DNA from: DASUPK01 sp963695805
GTDB taxonomy: Bacteria; Actinomycetota; Thermoleophilia; Solirubrobacterales; 70-9
NCBI GenBank assembly: GCA_963695805.1
Contig: CAVOHV010000006.1
Span: 124,001 to 188,000, forward strand
Direction of reading: 5' to 3'
DNA: 64,000 bases
Shown here piece after piece: positions 7,880 through 15,497 of this stretch (position 1 is its first letter; every line of letters starts with the position of its first letter). A program made the translations under genes and the position numbers. The notes below the pieces were generated by a model. The model saw nothing but the letters and a program-made list of their open reading frames with translations, was not told the DNA's origin and ran no database searches.

Positions 7880-9274
7880 GTGAACGCTCCCACGGCCCTA
7901 GTCATGGCCGCAGGCCAGGGCACGCGCATGCGGTCGGCGCTGCCGAAGGTCCTGCATGAGATTTGCGGGCGGCCCATGGTCGCCTGGCCGATTCTCGCCG
8001 CGAAGGAAGCCGGGGCCGGGCGAGTCTGCGTGATCGTCTCGCCCGATCGCGACCTCTCCGCGGGCCTGCCAGACGGCACCGAGACGATCGTCCAGCCCGA
8101 GGCCGATGGCACCGGCGGAGCGCTTCGCGCCGCCTCGGAGGTCGTGCGCTCCTCGGACACGGTCCTGATTCTCTCTGGCGATCATCCCCTCGTCTCGGCC
8201 GAGATCATCAACGAGCTGATCGCGACGCACCGGGGCGCCGACGCCGCCGCGACGGTCATGACCACGGAGATGGAGGACCCCGGTTCCTACGGGCGGATCG
8301 TCCGGAGCGTCGACGGCGACATCGAGCGCATCGTCGAGGCCAAGTCCCCGGGCGATGCCACGCCCGAGGAGCTCGCGATCAAGGAGGTCAACGCCGGGAC
8401 CTACGCATTCGCTGGGCCCGCCCTCGCCGACGCGCTGGAGCGGCTCGACAACGACAACGCGCAGGGCGAGTACTACCTCGGTGACGTCCTGCCGCTCCTC
8501 CTCGAGTCCGGCCTGCGCATCGTTGCCTACAGCGCCCCGGACCCAGGCGTCAACCTGGGGATCAACGACCGCGCCGACCTCGCCCGCGTCGCCGACGAGG
8601 CACGCCGCCGCATCCTGGTCGCCCACATGCGCGCCGGCGTCACGATCGAGGATCCGGGCGCCACCTGGATCGACGCAGACGTCGAGATCGCGGCCGACAC
8701 CACGATCCTCCCCGGCACGACACTGCGCGGCCGCTCCAGCATCGGGGGCGGCAGCACGATCGGCCCGATGACGACGCTGATCGACTCCCGCATCGGCGAC
8801 CGGGCCACGGTGATCCATTCCTACCTGACGTCGTGCGAGGTCGCGAACGAGGCGATGGTCGGCCCCTTCACCTACCTGCGCCCGAACGCCCGCATCGGCG
8901 AGGGCGCCAAGGCCGGCACCTTCGTCGAGATCAAGAACTCGGAGATCGGCGCGGGCGCCAAGGTGCCCCACCTCTCCTACATCGGTGACGCCGAAGTGGG
9001 GGAGGGATCGAATCTCGGGGCGTCAACCGTCACCGCGAACTACGACGGCCGCAGCAAATATCGCACCAAGATCGGGAAGAACGTTCAGACCGGGGTAGAC
9101 ACGACGTTCGTCGCTCCCGTAGAAGTCGGCGACGACGCATACACTGGGGCCGGTTCGGTGATCACCGAGGACGTTCCGCCCGGGGGCCTCGGCATCTCGC
9201 GGGCGGAGCAGAAGAACGTCGAGGGCTACGCGGGCAAGAAGGCCAAGGAATCGAGCGAGGACGAGGACTCTTGA
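7880..9274 (+). CDS. glmU: bifunctional UDP-GlcNAc pyrophosphorylase / glucosamine-1-P acetyltransferase
   Basis: A 464-residue cytoplasmic enzyme making UDP-GlcNAc for peptidoglycan. The N-terminal uridyltransferase has the signature MAAGQGTRMRSALPKVLHEI and the GDHPLV metal motif. From ~residue 240 a left-handed beta-helix of hexapeptide repeats follows, with YLRPNARIGEGAKAGTFVEI and SYIGDAEVGEGSNLGASTV. The length is normal for the family. The GTG start at 7880 is supported by the conserved N-terminus. Its last codons overlap the TTG start of prs, the classic glmU-prs pair. Confidence 0.97.
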   Translation: MNAPTALVMAAGQGTRMRSALPKVLHEICGRPMVAWPILAAKEAGAGRVCVIVSPDRDLSAGLPDGTETIVQPEADGTGGALRAASEVVRSSDTVLILSGDHPLVSAEIINELIATHRGADAAATVMTTEMEDPGSYGRIVRSVDGDIERIVEAKSPGDATPEELAIKEVNAGTYAFAGPALADALERLDNDNAQGEYYLGDVLPLLLESGLRIVAYSAPDPGVNLGINDRADLARVADEARRRILVAHMRAGVTIEDPGATWIDADVEIAADTTILPGTTLRGRSSIGGGSTIGPMTTLIDSRIGDRATVIHSYLTSCEVANEAMVGPFTYLRPNARIGEGAKAGTFVEIKNSEIGAGAKVPHLSYIGDAEVGEGSNLGASTVTANYDGRSKYRTKIGKNVQTGVDTTFVAPVEVGDDAYTGAGSVITEDVPPGGLGISRAEQKNVEGYAGKKAKESSEDEDS

Positions 9275-10290
9275 GCACGATCGAGCAGACACAGCCGATG
9301 TCGGAGATCGTCCAGGACTACCGCAAGCGCCTGATGGTCTTCGGCGGGCGGGCGTCCGGCGAGCTGGCCGCCCACATCGGCCGCAATCTCCAGGTCGAGC
9401 TCGGCGAGGTCACCCTGAAGACCTTCTCCGACGGCGAGATCTACTGCCGCTACGAGGAGTCGATTCGAGGCGCCGACGTCTTCATCGTTCAGTCGACCGC
9501 GGCCAACGAGCTCGAGGGGATGACACCGAACGACGCCCTGATGGAGCTGCTCGCGATGATCGACGCCGCGCAGGGCGCGTCGGCCCACCGGATCATCGCC
9601 GTGATGCCCTGGTACGGCTACGCGCGCCAGGACAAGAAGTCCGCCCCGCGTGAGCCGATCTCGGCGCGGATCGTCGCCAGGTGCCTGGAGGGCGTGGGCG
9701 TCGACCGCGTCCTCACGATGGACCTGCACGCCGGCCAGGTGCAGGGCTTCTTCAACGTACCGCTCGACCACATGACCGCTATGCCGATGCTCACGCAGTG
9801 GATCGCGGATCACATCGACGAGGAGCCGGTGATCGTCTCGCCCGACGCCGGGCGCGTGAAGACGGCGCGCAACTTCGCCCGCAAGATCGGCTCGACCTGG
9901 GCGGTGATGGAGAAGGAGCGCCCGGCCCAGCAGGTGGCGGAGATCGGCTACGTCGTCGGTGACGTCGAGAACAAGACGGCGGTGCTGGTCGACGACATGA
10001 TCGACACCGCGGGCACGCTGACCGCGGCAGCGCGCGCAGTCATGGACGAGGGCGCGGCGCGCGTCATCGCGCTCGCCACCCACGGCGTCTTCTCCGGCCC
10101 GGCCTACGAGCGGCTCGCGGACTCCCCGATCGAACGCATCGTGGTCACCGACACCCTGCCGCAGCGGCCCGGCGCGCCCGACAAGATCACCGTCCTCTCC
10201 ACCGCCCAGACGCTCGCCGACTCAATCCGGCGGATCTTCACGGACGACTCGGTCTCCGAGATCTTCGCCGGCGAGAACCAGCTCTTCTAG
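9271..10290 (+). CDS. prs: ribose-phosphate pyrophosphokinase (PRPP synthetase)
   Basis: It makes PRPP from ribose-5-phosphate and ATP. Visible motifs are DLHAGQVQGFFNVPLDHMTA (the flexible and ribose-binding region) and VLVDDMIDTAGTLTAAARA (the PRPP loop). TTG 9271 overlaps the glmU stop (TTGA); ATG 9298 is an alternative start giving 330 residues, closer to some homologues. The last codons (ENQLF-stop) lie within a 17-bp sequence that recurs at 12584-12600, so the 3' end of this gene appears to be the integration site of a small island that leaves the protein intact. Confidence 0.96.
   Translation: MSTIEQTQPMSEIVQDYRKRLMVFGGRASGELAAHIGRNLQVELGEVTLKTFSDGEIYCRYEESIRGADVFIVQSTAANELEGMTPNDALMELLAMIDAAQGASAHRIIAVMPWYGYARQDKKSAPREPISARIVARCLEGVGVDRVLTMDLHAGQVQGFFNVPLDHMTAMPMLTQWIADHIDEEPVIVSPDAGRVKTARNFARKIGSTWAVMEKERPAQQVAEIGYVVGDVENKTAVLVDDMIDTAGTLTAAARAVMDEGAARVIALATHGVFSGPAYERLADSPIERIVVTDTLPQRPGAPDKITVLSTAQTLADSIRRIFTDDSVSEIFAGENQLF
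10274..10290 (+). repeat. left copy of 17-bp direct repeat (attL-like), in prs 3' end
   Basis: The sequence AGAACCAGCTCTTCTAG covers the final codons and stop of prs and recurs exactly at 12584-12600. It contains AGAA and TTCT arms around seven bases, the geometry of a tyrosine-recombinase crossover core. An attachment-site role is inferred. Confidence 0.7.
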
Positions 10291-10326
10291 GGATAGCCGC
10301 ATTCCAGAGCGGTTTAGGGCCGATTG

Positions 10327-10344
10327 GGACACGAAAGGGACACG
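10327..10344 (+). repeat. left arm-type repeat of the island
   Basis: The 18-base GGACACGAAAGGGACACG, itself two GGACACG-like units, recurs exactly and in the same orientation at 12450-12467. It lies 37 bases inside the left boundary repeat. Paired short direct repeats near att sites are typical of tyrosine-integrase arm sites; that role is inferred. Confidence 0.6.
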
Positions 10345-10360
10345 AGCGGTGGCGGACTAA

Positions 10361-10640
10361 GTGCCGAGAAAGAGCCAGCTCGTCTATGTCGATCTCCTCG
10401 ACCGCCGACGAGCGACGAGCGACGCTTCGATGTGGCAGGCGCCCGTGCTCACGGTTGCGGCCCAGGCGTTTCTCCTTCAGGTCTTGTCTGACCAGGCCAT
10501 CGACTGGTGGGCGCGACTGGTTCTCCTAATTGCCGGGCTGCTGTCCCATCCTCGCGGCGGTCTTCACGCTCTTACGAGGCCACAGCCGGGAGGTTCAGTT
10601 CACCGAGGCTGTGGAGGTCCACCTGGAGACGCGGACCTGA
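10361..10640 (+). pseudogene. frameshifted small membrane protein
   Basis: From GTG 10361 the frame encodes a soluble start and a hydrophobic stretch (MWQAPVLTVAAQAFLLQVL, then WWARLVLLIAGLL). It then shifts at a CCC run at 10545-10547. Removing one C restores a sensible second helix and tail (SILAAVFTLLRGHSREVQFT) ending at TGA 10638-10640, four bases before the next ATG. In the unshifted frame the product degenerates to a Gly/Pro/His-rich tail ending at 10645. This is either a real mutation or a sequencing error. The restored protein would be about 92 residues with two membrane segments and of unknown function. Confidence 0.6.
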
Positions 10641-10644
10641 ACTG

Positions 10645-10836
10645 ATGGTCATCCGACTCTGCCTCGAGCGAGGCTGCCCGAACCCGGCTACTTTCCGAGG
10701 GCGCTGCGACCTCCACCGCCGCGGCCGCGAACGTGAGCGCTCCCAGGAGCGCCAGGGAGTGAGGAATCCCTACACCGACGCCACCGAGCGCCGCGACCAG
10801 GACCCCGACTACAGACCCTCGAAGCATCGTCGCTAG
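10645..10836 (+). CDS. 63-residue Cys-rich, Arg-rich protein resembling an HNH-nuclease N-terminus
   Basis: From ATG 10645 it reads a compact Cys/His cluster (CLERGCPNPATFRGRCDLH) and then a strongly charged stretch (RRGRERERSQER). That arrangement is common at the N-terminus of actinophage-type HNH endonucleases, but the HNH core is missing. The last 14 residues (RDQDPDYRPSKHRR) are duplicated 258 bases downstream. It follows the frameshifted membrane gene by four bases, suggesting an operon. It could be a truncated remnant or a small zinc-binding protein. Confidence 0.5.
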   Translation: MVIRLCLERGCPNPATFRGRCDLHRRGRERERSQERQGVRNPYTDATERRDQDPDYRPSKHRR

Positions 10837-10839
10837 TCG
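10788..10839 (+). repeat. duplicated 52-bp gene-end repeat, copy 1
   Basis: It encodes the C-terminal peptide RDQDPDYRPSKHRR and its stop. It matches 11046-11097 at 48 of 52 positions, and all four differences are synonymous in the shared reading frame. Confidence 0.75.
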
Positions 10840-10888
10840 CGGCCGTAACCCTGCGGACGGGTCGTGCGCTTACAGAGTTAGAAACAAG

Positions 10889-10927
10889 GCCGGGAGCGGC
10901 GAAAACTCACAGTGCGCCGCTCCCGGC
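10889..10927. terminator. perfect 13-bp inverted repeat (terminator-like)
   Basis: GCCGGGAGCGGCG (10889-10901) pairs perfectly with 10915-10927 across a 13-base loop. It lies 50 bases after the HNH-like ORF. There is no T-run, so the terminator role is only plausible; a transcript-end or recombination hairpin is also possible. Confidence 0.5.
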
Positions 10928-11094
10928 TGCTATCCAGAGACCCGTCCGGGGAGCACGGGCCTCGCTGGATAACAAAACGCTGGGTCGAGCTCGGGTTTTT
11001 CAGTAGCGGGGGCAAAACAGCCGCTGGGAGCGGGAAACCGCCGATGCGCCGCGACCAGGACCCTGACTACCGACCCTCGAAGCACCGCCGCTAG
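10912..11094 (+). pseudogene. remnant of a second gene ending in the duplicated peptide
   Basis: An open frame of 60 codons whose last 15 residues (RRDQDPDYRPSKHRR) repeat the end of the 10645-10836 ORF, with only synonymous changes. The first part overlaps the right arm of the hairpin and looks non-coding. I read it as the preserved 3' end of a deleted paralogue rather than a functional gene. Confidence 0.35.
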
Positions 11095-11097
11095 TCG
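11046..11097 (+). repeat. duplicated 52-bp gene-end repeat, copy 2
   Basis: It matches 10788-10839 with four synonymous differences, and encodes the same C-terminal peptide and stop codon. Confidence 0.75.
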
Positions 11098-11450
11098 TTA
11101 CCCGGCAGCCACCGCCGAGGCCGCGCCGTTTTCGCCCCCGCTGTTTCGACGACGAGCAGGATCTGCTTCACGGCGGTGTGCACAGCACCGATGTTGGCCG
11201 TCGCGTACGGGACTCCGGACGACTGTTCGAGCGCCCCGATCGATCTAACCACCGGATCGTCGCCGTCATCGCTCGTCACCTCTTCGAGGATGGCATTGAA
11301 GATCAGAGCGACTCCCCAGGGTGTGGGATCGGTTGCCTGGAACTCACCCAAGCTGTCGTCAAGTTCGTCGAGGCGTTCGAGTAGATCTGGCTCGGCGATA
11401 GACCACATCTTGGAGATAGCGGTTCGCCCTAGCTGCAGCTTCCGACCCAC
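11091..11450 (-). CDS. hypothetical 119-residue protein (island)
   Basis: A plausible soluble, mostly helical protein from GTG 11450 (GRKLQLGRTAISKMWSIAEP onwards), with an acidic middle (TSDDGDDPVV) and an Arg-rich end. Its last bases overlap the second duplicated gene end on the other strand. No family is recognised. Upstream on the minus strand there is an AT-richer stretch (11530-11560) suitable for a promoter. Confidence 0.5.
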   Translation of the reverse strand: MGRKLQLGRTAISKMWSIAEPDLLERLDELDDSLGEFQATDPTPWGVALIFNAILEEVTSDDGDDPVVRSIGALEQSSGVPYATANIGAVHTAVKQILLVVETAGAKTARPRRWLPGND

Positions 11451-11588
11451 CGAGAAGCGGCAGCAGCTCCGGGCCGGGGGAGGGTCGTGAGCGTGATCCG
11501 CCCATCTCGGAAACCGCCGATTGCCTCAGTACAAAGAAAACTCATTTTCCCGATGGAGAATCCGGAAAGGCTGCGATGATTCGGACCC

Positions 11589-11816
11589 GTGGGTGGATCC
11601 CGCGTCCAGTTATCGGAGTTCTCAGCCGCTCGCCAGCTGGGCAACCTCCGGGGCGAGCTCTCGTTCCCGCCGGCGCTTGGCGAGGGTTGGAGGATCGCGC
11701 CGGAGGGAGAGCGGGTCGTCGCCAGGCGTTGCTCCTGCGAGGAGCCGGTGCTCGACCACGAGCCCGATGGCGAGGCCCGGTGCGTCTTCTGTGGCCGAGA
11801 ACCGACGATCCGGTGA
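11589..11816 (+). CDS. 75-residue zinc-ribbon-like hypothetical protein
   Basis: The C-terminal third has two Cys pairs (RRCSCEEPVLDH, then ARCVFCGREP) in a CxC...CxxC arrangement typical of a small zinc ribbon. The N-terminal part (VQLSEFSAARQLGNLRGEL) is amphipathic. GTG 11589 is the likely start. It is encoded just upstream of the universal stress protein in the island. Function unknown. Confidence 0.5.
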   Translation: MGGSRVQLSEFSAARQLGNLRGELSFPPALGEGWRIAPEGERVVARRCSCEEPVLDHEPDGEARCVFCGREPTIR

Positions 11817-11852
11817 TGACATCCAGCTCTTCGACGTGGCAGGATCGCGTCG

Positions 11853-12335
11853 ATGAACGCCACCGCTCCGGTCCTCATCGCTTATGACGGCTCAGACGTG
11901 GCGCGTCGGGCCATCCACAAAACCGCCGAGCTCTTCGGCTCACGCCGCGTACTAGTGCTGACGGTGTGGAAGCCGGGCCTTTCGGAAGACGAGGTCACCG
12001 CGACGCGAGGGGGCGCACGGATAACCGCGCCTTCTTCGGTCGAGGTTGAAGGGGCAGATGAGGTTCACGACTCTCTTCAAGCTTCGGCCGAGCGCATCGC
12101 AGAGGAGGGGGCTGAGCTGGCGAAGTCGCTTGGACTTGAGACCGAGGCACTCCCCGTTCTCAACGAGGGCACCGTGGCCGAGACGATTATCGCGCTGGCC
12201 CGCAAGCGAGATGTGGCTGCCATCATCGTCGGCTCAAGGCGACTGAGCGGGCTTCGCGCCAGGTTGGAGGGGAGTGTCTCAATGGCCGTTCTGAAGCAGT
12301 CCCCATTCCCAGTCCTCATCGTTCACGCGGGCTGA
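11853..12335 (+). CDS. universal stress protein (UspA family)
   Basis: A 160-residue single Usp domain. It starts with the first beta-strand and nucleotide-site Asp (APVLIAYDGSDVARRAIH) and ends with the ATP-binding signature (IIVGSRRLSGLRARLEGSVS, then VLKQSPFPVLIVHAG), matching the G-x2-G-x9-G(S/T) type that binds ATP. It is cargo of the putative island and the only island gene with a clear family. Likely role: stress survival, by family analogy. Confidence 0.9.
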   Translation: MNATAPVLIAYDGSDVARRAIHKTAELFGSRRVLVLTVWKPGLSEDEVTATRGGARITAPSSVEVEGADEVHDSLQASAERIAEEGAELAKSLGLETEALPVLNEGTVAETIIALARKRDVAAIIVGSRRLSGLRARLEGSVSMAVLKQSPFPVLIVHAG

Positions 12336-12449
12336 GCCGTGTTTCGCCTTCGGTGGTAACTGAGTCTCGCTGGTCCGCCATCGACTGGTCGCCGGCGATC
12401 GAGGCGGCGGCGGGCGAGGAGCGGCGACGCGCCGCGGCGGCCGGTTGAA

Positions 12450-12467
12450 GGACACGAAAGGGACACG
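12450..12467 (+). repeat. right arm-type repeat of the island
   Basis: An exact 18-base copy of 10327-10344 in the same orientation, 117 bases inside the right boundary repeat. The surrounding stretch 12336-12583 has no recognisable gene. Confidence 0.6.
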
Positions 12468-12583
12468 GGAGGTTTCACTCTCGTCACGCCTGACGGCGCG
12501 TGGGTCCCTCGGTTTCGACACCTTTCCCCTGCACTGACGAATAACTAGGGACTTCCGGCACATTCCGCTGCCGTCTGCGTCCT

Positions 12584-12600
12584 AGAACCAGCTCTTCTAG
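12584..12600 (+). repeat. right copy of 17-bp direct repeat (attR-like)
   Basis: An exact copy of the last 17 bases of prs, including its stop codon. It marks the right edge of the inserted segment; four bases later the stop codon of the minus-strand lipoprotein gene begins. Confidence 0.7.
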
Positions 12601-12604
12601 TTCT

Positions 12605-13039
12605 CTAATCGGAGACAGGCTTGCCGCGCGGCGCCGTTGGGCCGCTGCCGACGATCTTCCACTCGCCGTCTCGCCGCTCCAGGAATAGCGACAGCTTCAC
12701 GCGCTTACCGTTCTCGCCGCGGGTGACGATGTGTGCCGTGGCCTTGTCTACGCCAGCCCCAACGGTGGTCAGCGTGTAGCTGTGGTGCGGGGCCCCCGAC
12801 GTCTGTTCCTCGAGGAAACCGACGCAATTGTCTCCGCCGAGTTGCCCTCGGAGCGGCTCTCCGAAGAGTTCGCAGACCCGCGCGTAATCCTGCGCGTTTT
12901 GGCCATCGACATACGCCTGGGCGGTCTCTCTGGCGCTCATCGAAGGATCGCCGCCATCCCCGTCATCTCCGCCGCAGCCGGCCAGCAGGACCGAGCAGGC
13001 TGCCCCGACCACCGCCACACGAATCGCCGCGCGCCTCAT
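12605..13039 (-). CDS. lipoprotein with NTF2-like domain
   Basis: A 144-residue protein from ATG 13039. It has an Arg-rich N-region, a hydrophobic core and a lipobox (VLLAGC), followed by a Gly/Asp linker, so it should be a membrane-anchored lipoprotein on the cell surface. The mature part (ARETAQAYVDGQNAQDYARV, then LERRDGEWKIVGSG at the end) has the shape of NTF2/DUF4878-like domains. The gene is tail-to-tail with the island boundary and divergent from the GDPD gene. Ligand unknown. Confidence 0.75.
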   Translation of the reverse strand: MRRAAIRVAVVGAACSVLLAGCGGDDGDGGDPSMSARETAQAYVDGQNAQDYARVCELFGEPLRGQLGGDNCVGFLEEQTSGAPHHSYTLTTVGAGVDKATAHIVTRGENGKRVKLSLFLERRDGEWKIVGSGPTAPRGKPVSD

Positions 13040-13100
13040 CGGCGCAGAGTGAAGCATCTGGGGCGGCTCCAACGATCTGGTCGTCTAGGGTGGTCCGCCA

Positions 13101-13877
13101 ATGTCCGCCGAGCCGGCAGAGGGCAAGGACGGGGAGCGGGAGGGCATCCCGGCCTACAGGCGTGTCGGTCACAAGGGAGCCGACGCGATCGTCACGGGCA
13201 ACACCGCCGACAGCTTCGATAGGGCGGTCGAGGTCGGCGTGGACATGATCGAGTTCGACGTCCTCCGCGAGCAGGATGGCAGGCTGATCGTCGCCCACGA
13301 CCACCACGACGCGGTGAGGCGCAAGCCGATGGACCTGACCGAGGCGCTCGACCTCTTCCTGAAGCCTCCGCTGGAAGAGGTCGAGATCGACTGCGACCTG
13401 AAGCTCGCGGGCAGCGAGGCCGAGCTCGCCGGGGCTCTCTCGGGTCGGGGGTTGGTGGAGCGAGCGATGGTCTCGACGATGGAGGTCGAGAGCCTGATCA
13501 AGCTCCGCAAGCTCGAGCCCGACCTGCGTCTCGGCTGGACCTACCCGAAGACCCGCCGCGACTGGACGCAGTACAGCTGGGCGGGCCCCGCCCTCCGGGC
13601 CGGGCTCTCGGCGATCCGCCGCCGCTTCCCCGCCATCCTGGAGAAGAAGGCTCCGAAGCTCGGCGTGAACGCGGTCTGGGCGTACCACCCGATCATCACG
13701 TCGCGTCTGGTGGACGCCGCGCGAAACGCCGGGGTGGAGCTGATCGCCTGGACCGTCGACGACGCCGAGCGGATGCGCGAGCTGCTGGCCATGGGCGTCA
13801 ACGGGATCTGCTCGAACGATCCCCGCCTCTTCGAGATGGCGGAGCGCCAGGTCGCGGCGGCGGCCGCCGAAAGCTAG
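13101..13877 (+). CDS. glycerophosphodiester phosphodiesterase-family protein
   Basis: A 258-residue TIM-barrel GDPD protein: VGHKGADAIVTGNTADSF (22-39), GVDMIEFDV (46-54) and IVAHDHHD (63-70) at the N-terminus, and GVELIAWTVDDAERMRELLA with MGVNGICSNDP at the C-terminus, as in UgpQ. Two active-site positions differ from the textbook motif: HRG is HKG, and the metal-binding Glu of the ENT motif is Gly33. E51 and D53 are kept. It may therefore have altered metal use or substrate. No signal peptide is seen. Confidence 0.85.
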   Translation: MSAEPAEGKDGEREGIPAYRRVGHKGADAIVTGNTADSFDRAVEVGVDMIEFDVLREQDGRLIVAHDHHDAVRRKPMDLTEALDLFLKPPLEEVEIDCDLKLAGSEAELAGALSGRGLVERAMVSTMEVESLIKLRKLEPDLRLGWTYPKTRRDWTQYSWAGPALRAGLSAIRRRFPAILEKKAPKLGVNAVWAYHPIITSRLVDAARNAGVELIAWTVDDAERMRELLAMGVNGICSNDPRLFEMAERQVAAAAAES

Positions 13878-15388
13878 ACCCGGCTCGGCAGCCCCGGCGT
13901 CTCCGTGGTGCCGCGGCGCTCGAAGAAGCGCCACTCCACCTCGCCGAGCACGGTCGAGGGTGGGTCCGCGTAGACCCACTCGCGCATGATCCGGTGCCAG
14001 TTGGCCGTCGCCCGAAGCTGGGCGAGCACCGCGAGCAGGCCGGTCTCCATGCGCCGCCCCATCAGCTCATCGGCGGGCAGGCTCTCCCGGCGCACCAGGT
14101 CGTAGAAGTCCGAGCGCGGGTCGGAGGTGACCTCGATCATCTTCATCACGCGCTTCGGCGTGATCCGAACTTCGCCATCCTCGAGGTACCACCCCCCGAC
14201 CATCTTCACGTGCCTCATCAGCCGCTCGGCATCGACCTTCTTGGGGTCGCTGACGAAGCCGAGGTCGTGGAGGGCTTCCCGGAGCGCCTCCGGATCGTCC
14301 CGTCCCGCCGCGTCGACGGCCCGCTGCTCGAGCTGGATCTGCTCGGGCCTGAGCCGCTTGGTCATGCCGAAGTCGAGGAAGGCGACCCGCCCGTCGTCCA
14401 TGAGCAGGTAGTTGCCGGGATGGGTGTCGGCGTTGAAGTGCTGCAGGTGGTAGATCGAGCCGAAGCAGAAGCGGAAGACGATCTCGCCGAAGATGTCGCG
14501 CTCGTCCTGCTCGAGCTCCTTGACCTCGTCGAAGCCGCGGCCCTCGACGTAGTCCGACACGAGCACCCGCCTCCGCGAGAGCCGCGAGTGGACCTTGGGG
14601 ACGAAGATGAATGGGTGTCCGTCGTAGGCGCGGGCGAAGGCGCGCTGGTTCTGCGCCTCGTATTCGTAGTCGAGCTCCTCGAGGACGCGCTCGCGCAGCT
14701 CCGAGGCGACGGCCTTCGCGTCAAGCCCGGGCGCCAGCACCTTCGCCAGGCGGACGAGCATGCCCGCGTTGGCGACGTCGGACTCGAGGGCGTCGGCGAT
14801 CCCGGGGTACTGGATCTTGACGGCGACCTTCGTGCCGTCGCGGAGGGTCGCACGGTGGACCTGTCCGATCGAGGCGGCGGCGAAGGCCTCCTCCTCGATC
14901 TCGGCGAAAACCCGCTCTGGGCTCTCGTCGTACTCCTCCTCGAGCACCTGGCGCACCTTGTCCCAGGGCATCGCGGGTGCGCTGGTCCGCAACTTGGAGA
15001 GCTGCTCCTGGTAGATCTCGCGGTACTCCGGCGGCAGGAAGTCGACGTCGATGAATGAGGCCATCTGGCCGATCTTCATCGCGGCCCCCTTCATCTCGCC
15101 CAGGACGGATGCCATCTTCAGGGCGCTCTCGAGGTGACGGGTCTCGAGGCGGTCCTGCGCCTTGTCCTCGGAGCGAACCACGTTCGCGGCGGCGGTCCCT
15201 GCGTAGCGCGTCGCCTGGGTGCCGATCGCGGTGCCGAGCTTGGCCGAGCGGCCGATCCGCGTCTGCGGGATCTTCCGCCGCTGCTCCTCGGGCTCGGACG
15301 GCTCCTGCCGCGCGTCCCCCTCGGGGTCGGCTCGGAGGGCGTCCACGCCCTGCTGGTCCCGTTGCTCCCTTTCTTCGTCGCTGCCCAT
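13874..15388 (-). CDS. ABC1/UbiB (AarF)-family atypical kinase
   Basis: A 504-residue protein from ATG 15388, with GGTGAGG just upstream. It has ABC1-family marks: the KxGQ-type MKIGQMASFIDVDFLPPEY segment, VAVKIQYPGIADALESDV (nucleotide-binding Lys), ELDYEYEAQNQRAF, and HPGNYLLMDDGRVAFLDFGM (catalytic and metal-binding region). Such proteins bind ATP and affect quinone or lipid metabolism, but the substrate is unclear. It converges with the GDPD gene with a four-base overlap at the stops. Confidence 0.92.
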   Translation of the reverse strand: MGSDEEREQRDQQGVDALRADPEGDARQEPSEPEEQRRKIPQTRIGRSAKLGTAIGTQATRYAGTAAANVVRSEDKAQDRLETRHLESALKMASVLGEMKGAAMKIGQMASFIDVDFLPPEYREIYQEQLSKLRTSAPAMPWDKVRQVLEEEYDESPERVFAEIEEEAFAAASIGQVHRATLRDGTKVAVKIQYPGIADALESDVANAGMLVRLAKVLAPGLDAKAVASELRERVLEELDYEYEAQNQRAFARAYDGHPFIFVPKVHSRLSRRRVLVSDYVEGRGFDEVKELEQDERDIFGEIVFRFCFGSIYHLQHFNADTHPGNYLLMDDGRVAFLDFGMTKRLRPEQIQLEQRAVDAAGRDDPEALREALHDLGFVSDPKKVDAERLMRHVKMVGGWYLEDGEVRITPKRVMKMIEVTSDPRSDFYDLVRRESLPADELMGRRMETGLLAVLAQLRATANWHRIMREWVYADPPSTVLGEVEWRFFERRGTTETPGLPSRV

Positions 15389-15454
15389 TGCCCTCACCTA
15401 TTTTCTATCCTGGCGCCGGAGCGTAGCCCGCGGACACCAGTCTGGCGGGCTGTT

Positions 15455-15484
15455 ACGAGAGGGCGCGCAACAGCGCGACCCGTT
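15455..15484. repeat. dispersed palindromic repeat family A, copy 2
   Basis: A 30-base copy in the opposite orientation (ends CGACCCGTT on the right) with hairpin core GCGCGC-AACA-GCGCG. It lies in the leader of the bL25 gene, ending 13 bases before its ATG, so it may influence translation. Confidence 0.65.
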
Positions 15485-15497
15485 AAAAGAACTTCCC

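Larger units (their letters stand above)
10291..12583. mobile_element. putative ~2.3-kb integrated island remnant at the 3' end of prs
   Basis: This segment lies between the two copies of the 17-bp repeat. Just inside each end is an identical 18-bp GGACAC-type arm repeat (10327-10344 and 12450-12467). The contents are unlike the housekeeping surroundings: short hypothetical genes, a frameshifted gene, an HNH-like N-terminal fragment, a duplicated gene end and a universal stress protein. No integrase or transposase is present, so it would be a decayed or non-autonomous element. The mobile interpretation is inference. Confidence 0.6.

Noticed and set aside
11429..11878. Minus-strand ORF in the island opposite the zinc-ribbon ORF
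   Set aside because: Ser/Arg-rich translation with no motif; the plus-strand frame has paired CxC/CxxC and a sensible position before the stress-protein gene.
10291..12583. Integrase, transposase or toxin-antitoxin gene in the prs island
   Set aside because: No ORF shows recombinase catalytic residues, and the small ORFs do not form a recognisable toxin-antitoxin pair.
13994..15058. Plus-strand ORF of ~354 codons opposite the ABC1 kinase
   Set aside because: Low-complexity Val/Leu/Asp/Gly composition without motifs; mirror of the minus-strand kinase gene.
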